A stretch of DNA of 64,000 nucleotides from Spirosoma taeanense (GTDB lineage Bacteria; Bacteroidota; Bacteroidia; Cytophagales; Spirosomataceae): the NCBI RefSeq assembly GCF_013127955.1, contig NZ_CP053435.1, positions 1,612,001 to 1,676,000 of the forward strand, given 5' to 3'. Positions 27,492-36,974 of the stretch are shown in pieces; the stretch's first letter is position 1, and each line of letters begins with the position of its first letter. The position numbers were made by a program, and so were the translations under genes. A model generated the notes under the pieces. The model made no database searches. It saw only the letters and a program-made list of their open reading frames with translations, and had not been told where the DNA came from.

Positions 27492-28238
27492 ATGACCAAA
27501 ACGATTCTTTTTTTTCTTTTACTCTGGACAAGCAGCTTACAGGCGCAGTCGCTTCGGGTAGCCGTGGCGGCCAATGCCCAATTTGTCATGGAATCGCTGA
27601 AGGCGGCTTTCCAGAAACAGACGGGCATCAGAATCGAGTCCATTGTCAGCTCCTCCGGTAAACTCACGACGCAGATTCAGCAGGGGGCGCCCTACGACGT
27701 GTTTTTATCGGCGGATATGGATTATCCCCGTACGCTGCACCAGCAAAACCTGACCACAACCGCTCCGGTTATCTATGCCTATGGTTCGCTGGTGCTCTGG
27801 ACGCTGGGCAACCTGCCGCTTTCGGCGGATTTGAGCGTTCTGCAAAACCCAGCCGTTCGGCATATCGCCATTGCCAATCCTGCCACCGCTCCCTATGGCG
27901 AAGCCGCCGTTTCGCTGCTGAAATACCGGAAACTGCTGGACCCGGTAAAACCCCGGCTGGTTTACGGTGAAAGCATTTCTCAGGTGAACCGGTACGTGCT
28001 GTCGGGTGCCGCCGAGGTCGGGATTACGGCCAAATCGGTCGTGCAGGACCCCAGCCTGAAAGGGCGCGGCCACTGGATTGACCTGCCACTACCGGGGTAC
28101 ACGCCCATTGCCCAGGGCGTCGTTGTGTTGAAACGAACGAACCAGGCCAAAGCCGCCGGACAGTTCATGCAGTTTTTGCGGAGTCCGGCCGCCCGGCGTA
28201 TTTTGCAGCAATATGGGTATCGTGCACCCACCTCTTAA
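27492..28238 (+). CDS. modA: Molybdate ABC transporter, substrate-binding protein
   Basis: A 248-residue periplasmic protein with signal peptide (ILFFLLLWTSSLQAQ). The mature chain begins SLRVAVAANAQFVMESL and contains SSSGKLTTQIQQGAPYDVFLSADMDYP, the ModA signature region for oxyanion binding. Later come IAIANPATAPYGEAA and the Tyr- and Val-rich SGAAEVGITAKSV. Length is normal for ModA. It delivers molybdate to ModB/ModC, encoded 16 bp downstream. Confidence 0.93.
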   Translation: MTKTILFFLLLWTSSLQAQSLRVAVAANAQFVMESLKAAFQKQTGIRIESIVSSSGKLTTQIQQGAPYDVFLSADMDYPRTLHQQNLTTTAPVIYAYGSLVLWTLGNLPLSADLSVLQNPAVRHIAIANPATAPYGEAAVSLLKYRKLLDPVKPRLVYGESISQVNRYVLSGAAEVGITAKSVVQDPSLKGRGHWIDLPLPGYTPIAQGVVVLKRTNQAKAAGQFMQFLRSPAARRILQQYGYRAPTS

Positions 28239-28254
28239 TCGTCTATTCTGAGTT

Positions 28255-28920
28255 ATGCCCATCGACTGGGAACCCATCTGGCTCACTCTGCAACTGGCCA
28301 GCGTCACAACCGTATTACTGCTCCTTATTGGCATACCACTGGCCAGCTGGCTGGCGCTCAGTCGATTTCGGCTCAAGCCTATCGTCGAAGCGCTGGTTAG
28401 TCTGCCGCTGGTGCTGCCGCCTTCGGTCGTGGGGTTTTACCTGCTGCTGGCCTTCAGCCCAACCAGTCGGTTAGGGGCGTGGCTGCTGCAAACCTTTGAT
28501 CTGCAGCTCGTCTTTTCATTCGAAGGACTGGTCGTGGCGTCGCTGCTGTATAGCCTGCCGTTTATGGTGCATCCCATTCAGGCGGGGCTGGAAAATCTGC
28601 CCGTGTCCTGGCGGGAAGCCGCCTATACGCTGGGGCAATCGCCCGTCCGGACGCTCTGGCGGGTGCTGCTGCCCAACTGCAAACCGGCCCTGCTGACGGG
28701 GATCGTGTTATCGTTTGCGCACACCATCGGTGAGTTCGGGCTGGTTTTGATGATCGGTGGTAACCTGCCGGGGCAAACGCGGGTCGCTTCGATTGCCATT
28801 TACGACGAAGTTGAGCTGCTGCATTTTGACACGGCCCATGCCTATGCCGCCCTGCTGCTGGCTCTGTCGTTCGTTATTCTACTGCTCGTCTATAGCATCA
28901 ACAAACGCGTTACGGTATGA
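28255..28920 (+). CDS. modB: Molybdate ABC transporter, permease
   Basis: A 221-residue inner-membrane permease with five predicted helices and the EAA loop (SWREAAYTLGQSPVRTLWRVLLP) that contacts the ATPase. LPLVLPPSVVGFYLLLAF and FAHTIGEFGLVLMIGGN are characteristic of ModB. Length matches the family (about 225). Its stop overlaps the start of modC by an ATGA junction, so translation is coupled. Confidence 0.93.
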   Translation: MPIDWEPIWLTLQLASVTTVLLLLIGIPLASWLALSRFRLKPIVEALVSLPLVLPPSVVGFYLLLAFSPTSRLGAWLLQTFDLQLVFSFEGLVVASLLYSLPFMVHPIQAGLENLPVSWREAAYTLGQSPVRTLWRVLLPNCKPALLTGIVLSFAHTIGEFGLVLMIGGNLPGQTRVASIAIYDEVELLHFDTAHAYAALLLALSFVILLLVYSINKRVTV

Positions 28921-29738
28921 TTTCGGCCGATCTGACCCTTGCCCGCCTGTTTGCCGAAGGGGCCGGAACGCTGCACGTGCAGATAACACTGGCGACAGGA
29001 AGCCTGACGGCCCTGGTCGGTGCGTCGGGTTCGGGCAAGACGACGCTGCTGCGGCTGCTGGCCGGGCTGGAAACACCCAGCCGGGGCCGGATTACGGTAG
29101 ACGACGTCGTATGGCTGGATACAGGTCAGGGCATTAACCAGCGCCCCCAGCAGCGTTCGGTGGGGTATATCTTTCAGGATGCGGCTCTGTTTCCCAACCT
29201 GACCGTTTGGGAGAATATCCTGTTTGTTACCCCAAAAGGGCAGCAGGCTCTGGCCAGCGAACTCATTGAAGCTACCGGTCTGGGGCCGTTCATGCACCAG
29301 AAACCGGTGCTGCTTTCGGGGGGGCAGCAGCAGCGGGTAGCTCTGGCCCGTGCGCTGGTTCGTCGGCCCCGGCTCCTGCTCCTGGATGAACCTTTTGCCG
29401 CTCTGGACGACGAAGCCGCCCGACAGTTGCGGCAGGTGCTGCTGGAACTGCACCGCGCCTGGGGAACGACGACGGTTCTGGTCAGCCACCACGAAGCCGA
29501 AGTGCAGGCGCTGGCCGACCGGGTTGTCCGGCTCCGGCAGGGGCAAATTCAATCCGACCAGACCCCGGTACGTAAGGCCGGGCAAGACCGGCAGAACGAA
29601 CGGATCAACCGGGTCTGGTTCGACGAAGCCGATCAGCAGTGGGTGCTGGAAACAGATACCCTGCAACTACGCTCGGCTGATTCTAAGTGGGGCCAGTTAC
29701 AGGTGGGAACGCGTTTTCAACTGGGGTGGGACAAATAG
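28917..29738 (+). CDS. modC: Molybdate ABC transporter, ATP-binding protein
   Basis: A 273-residue ABC ATPase: Walker A GASGSGKTT, signature LSGGQQQRVALARAL, Walker B LLLLDEPFAALDD and switch His in VLVSHHEAE. It is about 80 residues shorter than Escherichia coli ModC. The regulatory Mop/TOBE domain pair is missing or reduced to a short beta tail (WVLETDTLQLRSAD). Feedback by molybdate binding to ModC is therefore probably absent. Start ATG overlaps the modB stop. Confidence 0.9.
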   Translation: MISADLTLARLFAEGAGTLHVQITLATGSLTALVGASGSGKTTLLRLLAGLETPSRGRITVDDVVWLDTGQGINQRPQQRSVGYIFQDAALFPNLTVWENILFVTPKGQQALASELIEATGLGPFMHQKPVLLSGGQQQRVALARALVRRPRLLLLDEPFAALDDEAARQLRQVLLELHRAWGTTTVLVSHHEAEVQALADRVVRLRQGQIQSDQTPVRKAGQDRQNERINRVWFDEADQQWVLETDTLQLRSADSKWGQLQVGTRFQLGWDK

Positions 29739-29818
29739 ACCTGTCCGCATTCGGGTGTATATTCGTTACCGGGTCAGAACTAACCTTCCGTTAACGCGTT
29801 TAAACTATACCCAGACTC

Positions 29819-30475
29819 ATGTGGGCGTTCCTGCTACTTATGCTGACATCCCGACTCAGTGCTGAGCACAGCCATATTCCGCCCGAACTTGCCGAGTTCA
29901 GAACTAACAAAGTAATACCGGCGGTAATTGAAAAAAACGTTCTGACCGCCCTGGCGTTCTATCCGCAGTTAAAGAACACGACCATTCGGTTTGTCTTCAA
30001 ACGTAAAATAAAGTCATCGGTCATGCAGGCTCAGCCGGTATTTCGGTCACTCGTGGGCCGTCGCCAAAGCCGGGCCTACCGGATCAATATCAGTGCGTTG
30101 TTCAAACTGACCCATTCGGCGGTACCTATCCATCAGCTTCCCGACGAGATCATGATCGGCTGGATTGGGCATGAACTGGGGCATATTATGGACTATGAGC
30201 AGAAAAGCAGTTTCGGCATGATTGGTTTTGGCGTTTCCTACGTGTTTTCGCCGGAGTACGTAAAAAAAGCCGAGCGGATTGCCGATCAGTATGCGGTTGA
30301 TCACGGCCTTGGCAACTACATCGTCGCCACAAAACGATTCATTCTGGATCATGCCGAACTGCCGCAGGCCTATAAAGACAAAATCGCCCGGCTGTACGTA
30401 TCGCCGGACGAGATTGTTGAGCAGGTGAAAAAGCTGGAAGAAGAAAAGCTGGCCCAGCAGAAAGCGGCCCTATGA
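29819..30475 (+). CDS. Small exported zinc metalloprotease-like protein (HELGH)
   Basis: A 218-residue protein with a short signal-like N terminus (WAFLLLMLTSRLSA). The zinc motif GWIGHELGHIMDY (HExxH) is followed by AERIADQYAVDHG, where Glu is the likely third ligand, as in gluzincin/M48-like small proteases. A charged coiled-coil tail (VEQVKKLEEEKLAQQK) ends it. It overlaps the convergent GH3-family gene by 6 bp, so there is no terminator between them. Role unknown, possibly envelope maintenance. Confidence 0.7.
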   Translation: MWAFLLLMLTSRLSAEHSHIPPELAEFRTNKVIPAVIEKNVLTALAFYPQLKNTTIRFVFKRKIKSSVMQAQPVFRSLVGRRQSRAYRINISALFKLTHSAVPIHQLPDEIMIGWIGHELGHIMDYEQKSSFGMIGFGVSYVFSPEYVKKAERIADQYAVDHGLGNYIVATKRFILDHAELPQAYKDKIARLYVSPDEIVEQVKKLEEEKLAQQKAAL

Positions 30476-31990
30476 CAGGCTTTTGACGTACTGTTCAAAT
30501 TCGAGGAAATCGTCTTCCTTCATCACCCGCGGAATCTTGGTCTGGCCGCCCAGCTTTTTATACTCCTCGCTCCAGCGATAAAAGCGTTCAACCGGAATAA
30601 CCTCGGCCTCCACCCCTTTCAAAGATTTGCTCCGGGCTACTTTATAATTCTTGTTGGTTTCGCACAGTTCACTATCCAGCGAAGCGGCAAACGGCTGACC
30701 ATCTACCTGTTTATCGGCACCGATCATCCATTTATTGATGTACTCGCCGTCTTTACGAATGGCCGAAACGACAAACTCCTGAATCTCAATATCGAACTGT
30801 TTCTGCATTTTCTGCATGGCCTGATTCATCTGATAGACAGACAACTGTTCGCCAACTACGTTCAGGAAATGCTTGGTCCGGCCGGTGATTTTTATCTCGG
30901 AGCGCTGCTTATCGGTAAGCATGACCGTATCGCCGATCATATACCGCCAGGTGCCCGAAACGGTCGAAATCAGGAGCACGTAATCTTGGTTTTCTTCGGC
31001 TTCTTCCAGCGTAAGAACTTTAGCGTCCTGTTTAACCCGGCCGTCTTCATCCATGTTCTCGTCGGTGAAGGGGACAAACTCGAAGAAGATTCCATTATCC
31101 AGAATCAGCGCCATCGACGACGTATCGGGCCGTTTCTGCGTGGCCAGATAGCCCTCTGAAGTCAGGTAGGTGTCGATATAGGTTAAGGGTCTGGCGAGAA
31201 GCTTTTCAAAGCTTTTCCGGTAAGGTTCGAAGGCCACTCCGCCCGTGGTATATACCTGTAGGTTTGGCCAGATGTCGTGGATGGTATTGAGCTTGTTGTG
31301 GGCAATGACTTCCTTGAGCATCATCTCGATCCACGACGGAATCCCGCTTAGGCTGCCAATGTCCCAACTGGGTGCTTCTTCGGCAATCCGGCGCACCTTT
31401 TCGTCCCAGTCTTTGATAGCAGCAATCTCAACTCCCGGCTTGTAAAAGCTTCGGAACCAGGTGGGCAGATTGGCCGCGCTGATGCCGCTGATCTCGCCTT
31501 CCTCATGGTCGTCTTTCTGAATGAGGCTGACGCTGCTTCCGAGCATCAGGATCTGCTTTTCGAAGAAATCGGCGGGCAGATCGAAGTTTTTCAGGCTCGC
31601 CACCTGCTGCAAACCCGATTTGCGGATGGCGTCCAGCATATCGTCCGTGACGGGAATCGATTTGCTGTTACTGGTAGTGCCGCTGCTCAGAGCAAAATAC
31701 TGCTGGCCGCCCGGCCACGTAACGTTCTGGTGACCTTCCAGCAGGTAATGCCACCAGTCGTTGTAGAGTTTATCGTAGTCATGGACCGGAACTACCTGCT
31801 GGAACGCCTTGACCGGATCGGCGCTGGCCAGGATTTCACTAAAGTTGTGTTTTTTGCCAAAAGCCGTCAGCTTTGCTTTCGTCAGTAGATTCTGTAATAC
31901 TTCGCGCTGGGCCTGAGCCGGGTCCGGGTCCGACGTAATGAAGCCATAAACATCAATTGCCTTTCGAATTAACTCACCAATAACGGCCAT
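30470..31990 (-). CDS. GH3-family (auxin-responsive promoter family) adenylating enzyme
   Basis: A 506-residue soluble protein. The N-terminal ATP/AMP-binding part includes QQYFALSSGTTSNSKSIPVT, the phosphate-binding loop of the GH3 branch of the ANL superfamily. Later come VYTTGGVAFEPYRKSF, TYLTSEGYLATQ, NGIFFEFVPF and a C-terminal cap with KITGRTKHFLNVVGEQLS. Plant GH3 enzymes join amino acids to acyl groups via an acyl-adenylate. Bacterial members are widespread in Bacteroidota but mostly uncharacterised. ATG at 31990 is preferred over a TTG two codons upstream. Family sure, substrate unknown. Confidence 0.85.
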   Translation of the reverse strand: MAVIGELIRKAIDVYGFITSDPDPAQAQREVLQNLLTKAKLTAFGKKHNFSEILASADPVKAFQQVVPVHDYDKLYNDWWHYLLEGHQNVTWPGGQQYFALSSGTTSNSKSIPVTDDMLDAIRKSGLQQVASLKNFDLPADFFEKQILMLGSSVSLIQKDDHEEGEISGISAANLPTWFRSFYKPGVEIAAIKDWDEKVRRIAEEAPSWDIGSLSGIPSWIEMMLKEVIAHNKLNTIHDIWPNLQVYTTGGVAFEPYRKSFEKLLARPLTYIDTYLTSEGYLATQKRPDTSSMALILDNGIFFEFVPFTDENMDEDGRVKQDAKVLTLEEAEENQDYVLLISTVSGTWRYMIGDTVMLTDKQRSEIKITGRTKHFLNVVGEQLSVYQMNQAMQKMQKQFDIEIQEFVVSAIRKDGEYINKWMIGADKQVDGQPFAASLDSELCETNKNYKVARSKSLKGVEAEVIPVERFYRWSEEYKKLGGQTKIPRVMKEDDFLEFEQYVKSLS

Positions 31991-32075
31991 AAACAATCTG
32001 AATCGGATGGTATATCTCTCCGACTAACCAGAATCCATGGGCTTTGTTCTTTTTTCGGAAAGGCCTGTGAGGCTA

Positions 32076-33041
32076 CTATTTTTTGCTTTCTTCTACTTTC
32101 TGTTCGGTAGGGATGGTGGCCACTTCGCGCTCGCGTTCAGTTTGTTCGACATACACGGCATAATCCGCCGGTTCAATCTTTACCCCGAAATGGTTGGCGT
32201 AGGCCAGCGTAAACTCAGCTCCGAAATACAGGATGGCAGCCGTATAGTACACCCAGGTCAGAATGACGATCAGCGAACCGGCCGCGCCATAGGTCGAGCT
32301 TGTACTGGTGGTCTCAATGTACAGTCCAATCAGGTAGCGCCCCAGCATGAAGAGCAGGGCCGTAAAGAAAGCGCCCCAGCGAACATCCTTCCAGGCAATC
32401 TTGGCATCAGGCAACACCTTGAAGATGACACCAAAGAGCACCGTAACGACCAGTGTACTGATGGCAAAGTTTAACCCGCTAACCAACACAACGCCTATCT
32501 GGGGCAGGAAACGCGTCAGTACGTCGCTCAGGGCAAGAATCAAGCCGTTAATTAACAGCGAAACCAGGAGCAGAAACCCTAAGCTGACAACCAGCGAAGA
32601 GGATAGCAGCCGATCTTTGATGATTTTGAGCCAGCCCCGCTTGGGTTTGGCTTTGACGCGCCAGATTAAGTTAACGGAGTCCTGAATCTCCACGAAAATG
32701 CTGGTCGCACCGAGCAACAGGGTAAGAATACTAATGATTAAGGCCGTGTTGGTTTCGTTCGACAGCTTCACGTTCTTGATCATGTCCTGAAGCTGTTTGG
32801 CCGCTTCATTGCCGATCAGACCATTGATCTGGCCAAAAACCTGGCCCTGAATAGCTTCCTCGCCCAGAAAGATGCTCAGCAGCGACATGACCAGCACTAA
32901 CAGCGGAGCCAGCGAAAACACAGTATAATAGGCCAGGGCCGCGCTTAATTTCAGGCAGCGATCGTCCAGAAACCCATTGAAGGCATCCCGGATTACAATC
33001 CAGCTATTGCTAAAGAAAGTCTTGACGTTTTTAGCATCCAT
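32076..33041 (-). CDS. YihY/virulence factor BrkB family membrane protein
   Basis: A 321-residue inner-membrane protein with about six transmembrane helices. KLSAALAYYTVFSLAPLLVLVMSLLS is the family's conserved first helix. GALFTALLFMLGRYLIGLYI, GAAGSLIVILTWVYYTAAILYFGAEFT and a charged C-terminal tail follow. Reading the frame upstream to 33260 would add 73 polar residues without homology pattern, so ATG 33041 is the start. The family's function is not established; it is not RNase BN as once annotated. Confidence 0.88.
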   Translation of the reverse strand: MDAKNVKTFFSNSWIVIRDAFNGFLDDRCLKLSAALAYYTVFSLAPLLVLVMSLLSIFLGEEAIQGQVFGQINGLIGNEAAKQLQDMIKNVKLSNETNTALIISILTLLLGATSIFVEIQDSVNLIWRVKAKPKRGWLKIIKDRLLSSSLVVSLGFLLLVSLLINGLILALSDVLTRFLPQIGVVLVSGLNFAISTLVVTVLFGVIFKVLPDAKIAWKDVRWGAFFTALLFMLGRYLIGLYIETTSTSSTYGAAGSLIVILTWVYYTAAILYFGAEFTLAYANHFGVKIEPADYAVYVEQTEREREVATIPTEQKVEESKK

Positions 33042-33362
33042 AAACGATGAGTTATTTGCAGGACAAGGGCAATGTCTTATCCGCGACGTAACGGTGTCGC
33101 CGTACAGGACTAACCAGAATCCGGGGCAGTTGTTACCATTTGAAGGGGCAATGGCCCCGGTGGAACGTCCCTGCCCAGACAGTAAACGGCAATGCCGCTC
33201 ATCTTTCCCTAGGAAGAGCCTGCGAAAGGAGCACTCGGAAAGCCTAGCCGAAGTCAACAAAAGATCCTGGTCGGGGTAAGTCGACCGGATAAATCAACAG
33301 CTGGCTATGGATTTTATGGCTAACCGTCAATCGGTATTTAACAAAACAGAAATTAGCAAGAA
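33042..33362. other. Gene-free divergent interval
   Basis: This 321-bp gap between the divergent YihY-family and DUF2264 genes shows no convincing TAnnTTTG promoter, hairpin or small gene on either strand. It must hold both promoters, but they are not recognisable by consensus. Confidence 0.5.
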
Positions 33363-34625
33363 ATGAAGTGTCTCAGTGCCCCGTGTTTCCTGATTTGCCT
33401 GCTCATTACGCTTACGGGTACTGCCAGTTACGCCCAGAAGAAAACCGCCAAAAAGTCGGCCAGCGTAACGTCGCTGGTTAGCGACCGCCAGTTCTGGCTG
33501 GCCGAAATGGACCGGATGGTTCGGCCGGTGGTGTACAGCCTGGCACAGGACAGCCTCCGGATCATGATGCCAAAGGTAGTTGCCAAACGGGCCGACAACC
33601 CGGAACAACGGATTCAGGTGCAGTACCTCGAAGTGCTGGGTCGGGTGCTCAGCGGGATTGCGCCCTGGCTGCAGGGCGAAGGCGGCTCCCCGCAGGAAGT
33701 GGCTCTACGGAACCAGTACCGGCAGTGGGTCTTGAAAGGACTATCTCATGCACTCGATTCAACGGCGAAGGATTATATGCGCTTTGATCTGGGGGGACAG
33801 CAACTGGTGGATGCGTCGTTTCTGGCGTATGCGTTTGTACGGGCGCCCTGGCTCTGGGAACACCTGGACAAAACCGATCAGGTCAAAATGGTCAATGCCC
33901 TGAAAGCGACCCGCCGGTACAAGCCGGTATTTTCCAACTGGCTGCTGTTTTCGGCCATGACCGAAGCCTTCTTCTGCAAGTACGGCTACGAATGGGACCC
34001 CATGCGGGTCGATTACGCGCTTCAGCAACTGGAGCAGTGGTACGTAGGCGACGGCATGTACACCGATGGCGTTCATTATGCCTTTGACTACTATAACAGT
34101 TACGTAATCCATCCGTATCTGGCTACCATTGTTGAGGTCATCGGCCAGAAAACGACTGCCTATACCGGCATGATTGCCAAGATCAGGAAGCGTAACGAAC
34201 GGTATGCCGTTATTCAGGAGCGGCTGATCAATGCCGACGGGTCGTTCCCGCCAACGGGGCGGTCGCTGATCTATCGGGGGGCGGCCTTCCACCATCTGGC
34301 CGATATGGCCTGGCGGAAAGCCCTGCCGAATGAACTGAAACCGGCTCAGGTGCGCGGTGCCCTGACGGCGGTCATTAAGAAAACCCTGGAAAGTCCTTCC
34401 ACGTATCAGAACGGCTGGCTGACTATTGGCCTTTACGGCGCGCAGCCGGATATTGCGGATGTTTATAACAATCAGGGGAGTATGTACCTTGCGTCGACTA
34501 TCTTCCTACCGCTCGGCTTACCCGAATCGGATCCGTTCTGGGCCGATGCGCCGGTCAAATGGAGCGCCCTGCGGGTCTGGAGTGGCGAAGATTTCCCGCA
34601 CGACCACAGTGTTGACCTGCGCTAA
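33363..34625 (+). CDS. DUF2264 family protein, exported
   Basis: A 420-residue protein with signal peptide (CFLICLLITLTGTASYAQ). It belongs to DUF2264, an (alpha/alpha) barrel-like family found in polysaccharide clusters: VQYLEVLGRVLSGIAPWLQ, SNWLLFSAMTEAFFCKYG, YVGDGMYTDGVHYAFDYYNSYVIHP, ADGSFPPTGRSLIYRGAAFHHLADMA, NGWLTIGLYGAQPDIADVYNNQGSMYL. It is the first gene of an operon with a rhamnosidase and the kdu genes. A role in degrading rhamnogalacturonan-type oligosaccharides follows from context; the enzymatic activity of the family is not known to me. Confidence 0.85.
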   Translation: MKCLSAPCFLICLLITLTGTASYAQKKTAKKSASVTSLVSDRQFWLAEMDRMVRPVVYSLAQDSLRIMMPKVVAKRADNPEQRIQVQYLEVLGRVLSGIAPWLQGEGGSPQEVALRNQYRQWVLKGLSHALDSTAKDYMRFDLGGQQLVDASFLAYAFVRAPWLWEHLDKTDQVKMVNALKATRRYKPVFSNWLLFSAMTEAFFCKYGYEWDPMRVDYALQQLEQWYVGDGMYTDGVHYAFDYYNSYVIHPYLATIVEVIGQKTTAYTGMIAKIRKRNERYAVIQERLINADGSFPPTGRSLIYRGAAFHHLADMAWRKALPNELKPAQVRGALTAVIKKTLESPSTYQNGWLTIGLYGAQPDIADVYNNQGSMYLASTIFLPLGLPESDPFWADAPVKWSALRVWSGEDFPHDHSVDLR

Positions 34626-34637
34626 CCAAACAAGTTG

Positions 34638-36920
34638 ATGGTACGTTTATTTTTTTTGGGGCTGCTGTTCCTTAGTCTGCGAACGGCGGCTCAGATTCCG
34701 GCCGCGCCGACGGCCCTCCGCACCGATTTGCTGCTCCATACCGACCGGGTGTGGAGCAATGGTTTTTTAACGAACCTGACCCTCGAAGCCGCCGACTCGA
34801 CCCACTTTCCGGGGCAGTTGGCCCTGATCCGCAGTGCCCGGCCGTCCTTCAGCTGGGTACTGCCCGATGCCGGTATGTTTGGTCGGCAAACGGCCTACCG
34901 TATCCTGCTGTCCTCGTCCCTGAAAAACAGTCGGGCCATGGTGGGCGATGTGTGGGATTCGGACCGGGTGACGAGCGGGCAGAGCGTAGGGGTACTACTG
35001 CCTGCCGATCGCCAGCTGGATACGAACCGGATTTACTACTGGACAGTAAGCGTCTGGAACGCGCAGAACGTCCAAAGCCTGTTTGCGCACCCTAAAGCCT
35101 TCCGTACCGCTCCGGCGCTGTCGACATACGAAACGTCGTATTACCCGCTGGTCAAGACCGAAGATCAGCCCCGTTCGCAGAAGCTACTGGGGAGTCGGAG
35201 AACGTTGTATGATTTTGGCAAAGACACGTTCGGGCAGGTATTCCTGACGGTTACGGCCACCGCCGAGCAGGACACGCTGGTGCTGCACGTAGGGGAGGCC
35301 CTCACGCCCAACGGGCACATAGACACCAAACCGGCGGGGACGATTCGCTATCGCCGGATTTCGCTGCCGCTGCAAAAAGGCCAGCACCGCTACGCCCTGC
35401 AGTTCAAACCCGACAAACGCAACACGGGTCCCAAAGCCATCCGAATGCCCGATTACATTGGCGAGGTGCTGCCGCTCCGTTACGTCGAAGTCGAGCCGTC
35501 GGCCGGCAGCGCGCGGGTTGAACAGATTGTCCGCCATACGGTCACTTATCCCTTTGACGAAACCGCAACGATTTTTACCAGTTCCGATACGACGCTGAAC
35601 CAGATCTGGGACCTGTGCAAGCACACCATCAAAGCCACTACGTTCAGCGGGTATTACGTGGATGGTGACCGCGAGCGGATTCCCTACGAAGGCGACGCTC
35701 TTCTGAATCAGCTCTCGCATTACGCCACCGATGCCGAATTCAACATGGTCAAGCGGTCGCTGAATTACCTGATTTTTCACGCAACCTGGCCGACCGAATG
35801 GTCGCTGCAAAACGTCTTGATTGCCTGGTATGACTTCCTGTATTCGGGCGATTCGCGCCTGGTCGAAGCCTTGTACCCGGAACTGAAAGCCAAGCTGCTC
35901 CTGCCGCTCGCCCGACCGGATGGCCTGATCAGTACGCGCACCGGATTACAGACCCCGGCTTTTACCAAATCGATTCATTACGATACGTTCGATGGCCGCC
36001 CCATTATTCAGGACATCGTCGACTGGCCGCAGCAGGGCGTTTTAGGACTGGGCAAGAAAGAAGTGGGCGAAACCGACGGGTTTGTCTTTCAGGACTATAA
36101 CGCGGTCGTGAACGCCATGCATTATCAGGGGCTGGTGTTCATGGCCCAACTGGCAACCCGTTTAGGGAAACCAGAAGATGCCCTGTTTTATAAAAATCAG
36201 GCCAGTCGGGTTAGAGCCGCGTATCAGGCTACGTTCCTGGATGCCAGAACCGGCCTGGTTCACGACGGCGAAAAGACGGAGCATTCGTCCCTGCACGCCA
36301 ACATGATGGCCCTGGCCTTCGGATTGGTTCCGGAGAAAAACCAAGCGGCCGTGCTGGCGCATATCCGGTCGCGAGGCATGGCGTGCAGCGTGTACGGGTC
36401 GCAGTTTCTGCTGGATGCCCTGTATAACGCCCACGAAAGCGCTTATGCTCTGGCGCTGATGACCTCCACCGAAGAGCGAAGCTGGTATAACATGATCCGC
36501 ACGGGCTCGACCATGACGACCGAAGCCTGGGACACGCGCTATAAACCCAATCAGGACTGGAATCACGCCTGGGGATCGGCTCCGGCCAACATCATCGTGC
36601 GGAAACTGATGGGTATTGAGCCCCTGTCGCCCGCTTTCGAAACTGTACAGATCAAACCCCAACCCGATACGCTGCGACAGGCGTCGCTGCAACTGGCAAC
36701 GCTGCGCGGTCCGATCAACGTTGCCTTTACCAACACGCCGGAACACTTCCAGTTACGTACCACGCTGCCCGGCAATACGCAGGCGGTGGTGTATCTGCCC
36801 CGTAGAAAGGCCAAAAGCCAGGTCCGGCAAAACGGTGTTGTCGTCAAAGCTGTTCCGGCGGGCAACTTCTGGAAGATCGACAACGTAAGCGCGGGCACCT
36901 ACGAGTGGGACGTCAATTAA
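34638..36920 (+). CDS. Alpha-L-rhamnosidase (GH78-like), exported
   Basis: A 760-residue protein with signal peptide (LFFLGLLFLSLRTAAQ). An N-terminal beta-sandwich region is followed by an (alpha/alpha)6-barrel catalytic domain from about residue 300. YYVDGDRERIPYEGDALLNQLSHY corresponds to the conserved acidic region of GH78, and WGSAPANIIVRKLMGIEPL to the barrel end. A C-terminal beta domain closes it. GH78 enzymes hydrolyse terminal alpha-L-rhamnose, consistent with pectin side chains. ATG 34638 is used; a TTG at 34635 precedes it directly. Located 12 bp after DUF2264. Confidence 0.85.
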   Translation: MVRLFFLGLLFLSLRTAAQIPAAPTALRTDLLLHTDRVWSNGFLTNLTLEAADSTHFPGQLALIRSARPSFSWVLPDAGMFGRQTAYRILLSSSLKNSRAMVGDVWDSDRVTSGQSVGVLLPADRQLDTNRIYYWTVSVWNAQNVQSLFAHPKAFRTAPALSTYETSYYPLVKTEDQPRSQKLLGSRRTLYDFGKDTFGQVFLTVTATAEQDTLVLHVGEALTPNGHIDTKPAGTIRYRRISLPLQKGQHRYALQFKPDKRNTGPKAIRMPDYIGEVLPLRYVEVEPSAGSARVEQIVRHTVTYPFDETATIFTSSDTTLNQIWDLCKHTIKATTFSGYYVDGDRERIPYEGDALLNQLSHYATDAEFNMVKRSLNYLIFHATWPTEWSLQNVLIAWYDFLYSGDSRLVEALYPELKAKLLLPLARPDGLISTRTGLQTPAFTKSIHYDTFDGRPIIQDIVDWPQQGVLGLGKKEVGETDGFVFQDYNAVVNAMHYQGLVFMAQLATRLGKPEDALFYKNQASRVRAAYQATFLDARTGLVHDGEKTEHSSLHANMMALAFGLVPEKNQAAVLAHIRSRGMACSVYGSQFLLDALYNAHESAYALALMTSTEERSWYNMIRTGSTMTTEAWDTRYKPNQDWNHAWGSAPANIIVRKLMGIEPLSPAFETVQIKPQPDTLRQASLQLATLRGPINVAFTNTPEHFQLRTTLPGNTQAVVYLPRRKAKSQVRQNGVVVKAVPAGNFWKIDNVSAGTYEWDVN

Positions 36921-36974
36921 TCCGTTACCAAGAATCGACCCGTCCTGTTGGCGGGTCGTCTGAACCAAAAAGCT

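Noticed and set aside
33042..33260. N-terminal extension of the YihY-family protein
   Set aside because: 73 residues of basic, Cys-rich text with no family match; the family starts with the MDAKNVK-like segment at 33041.
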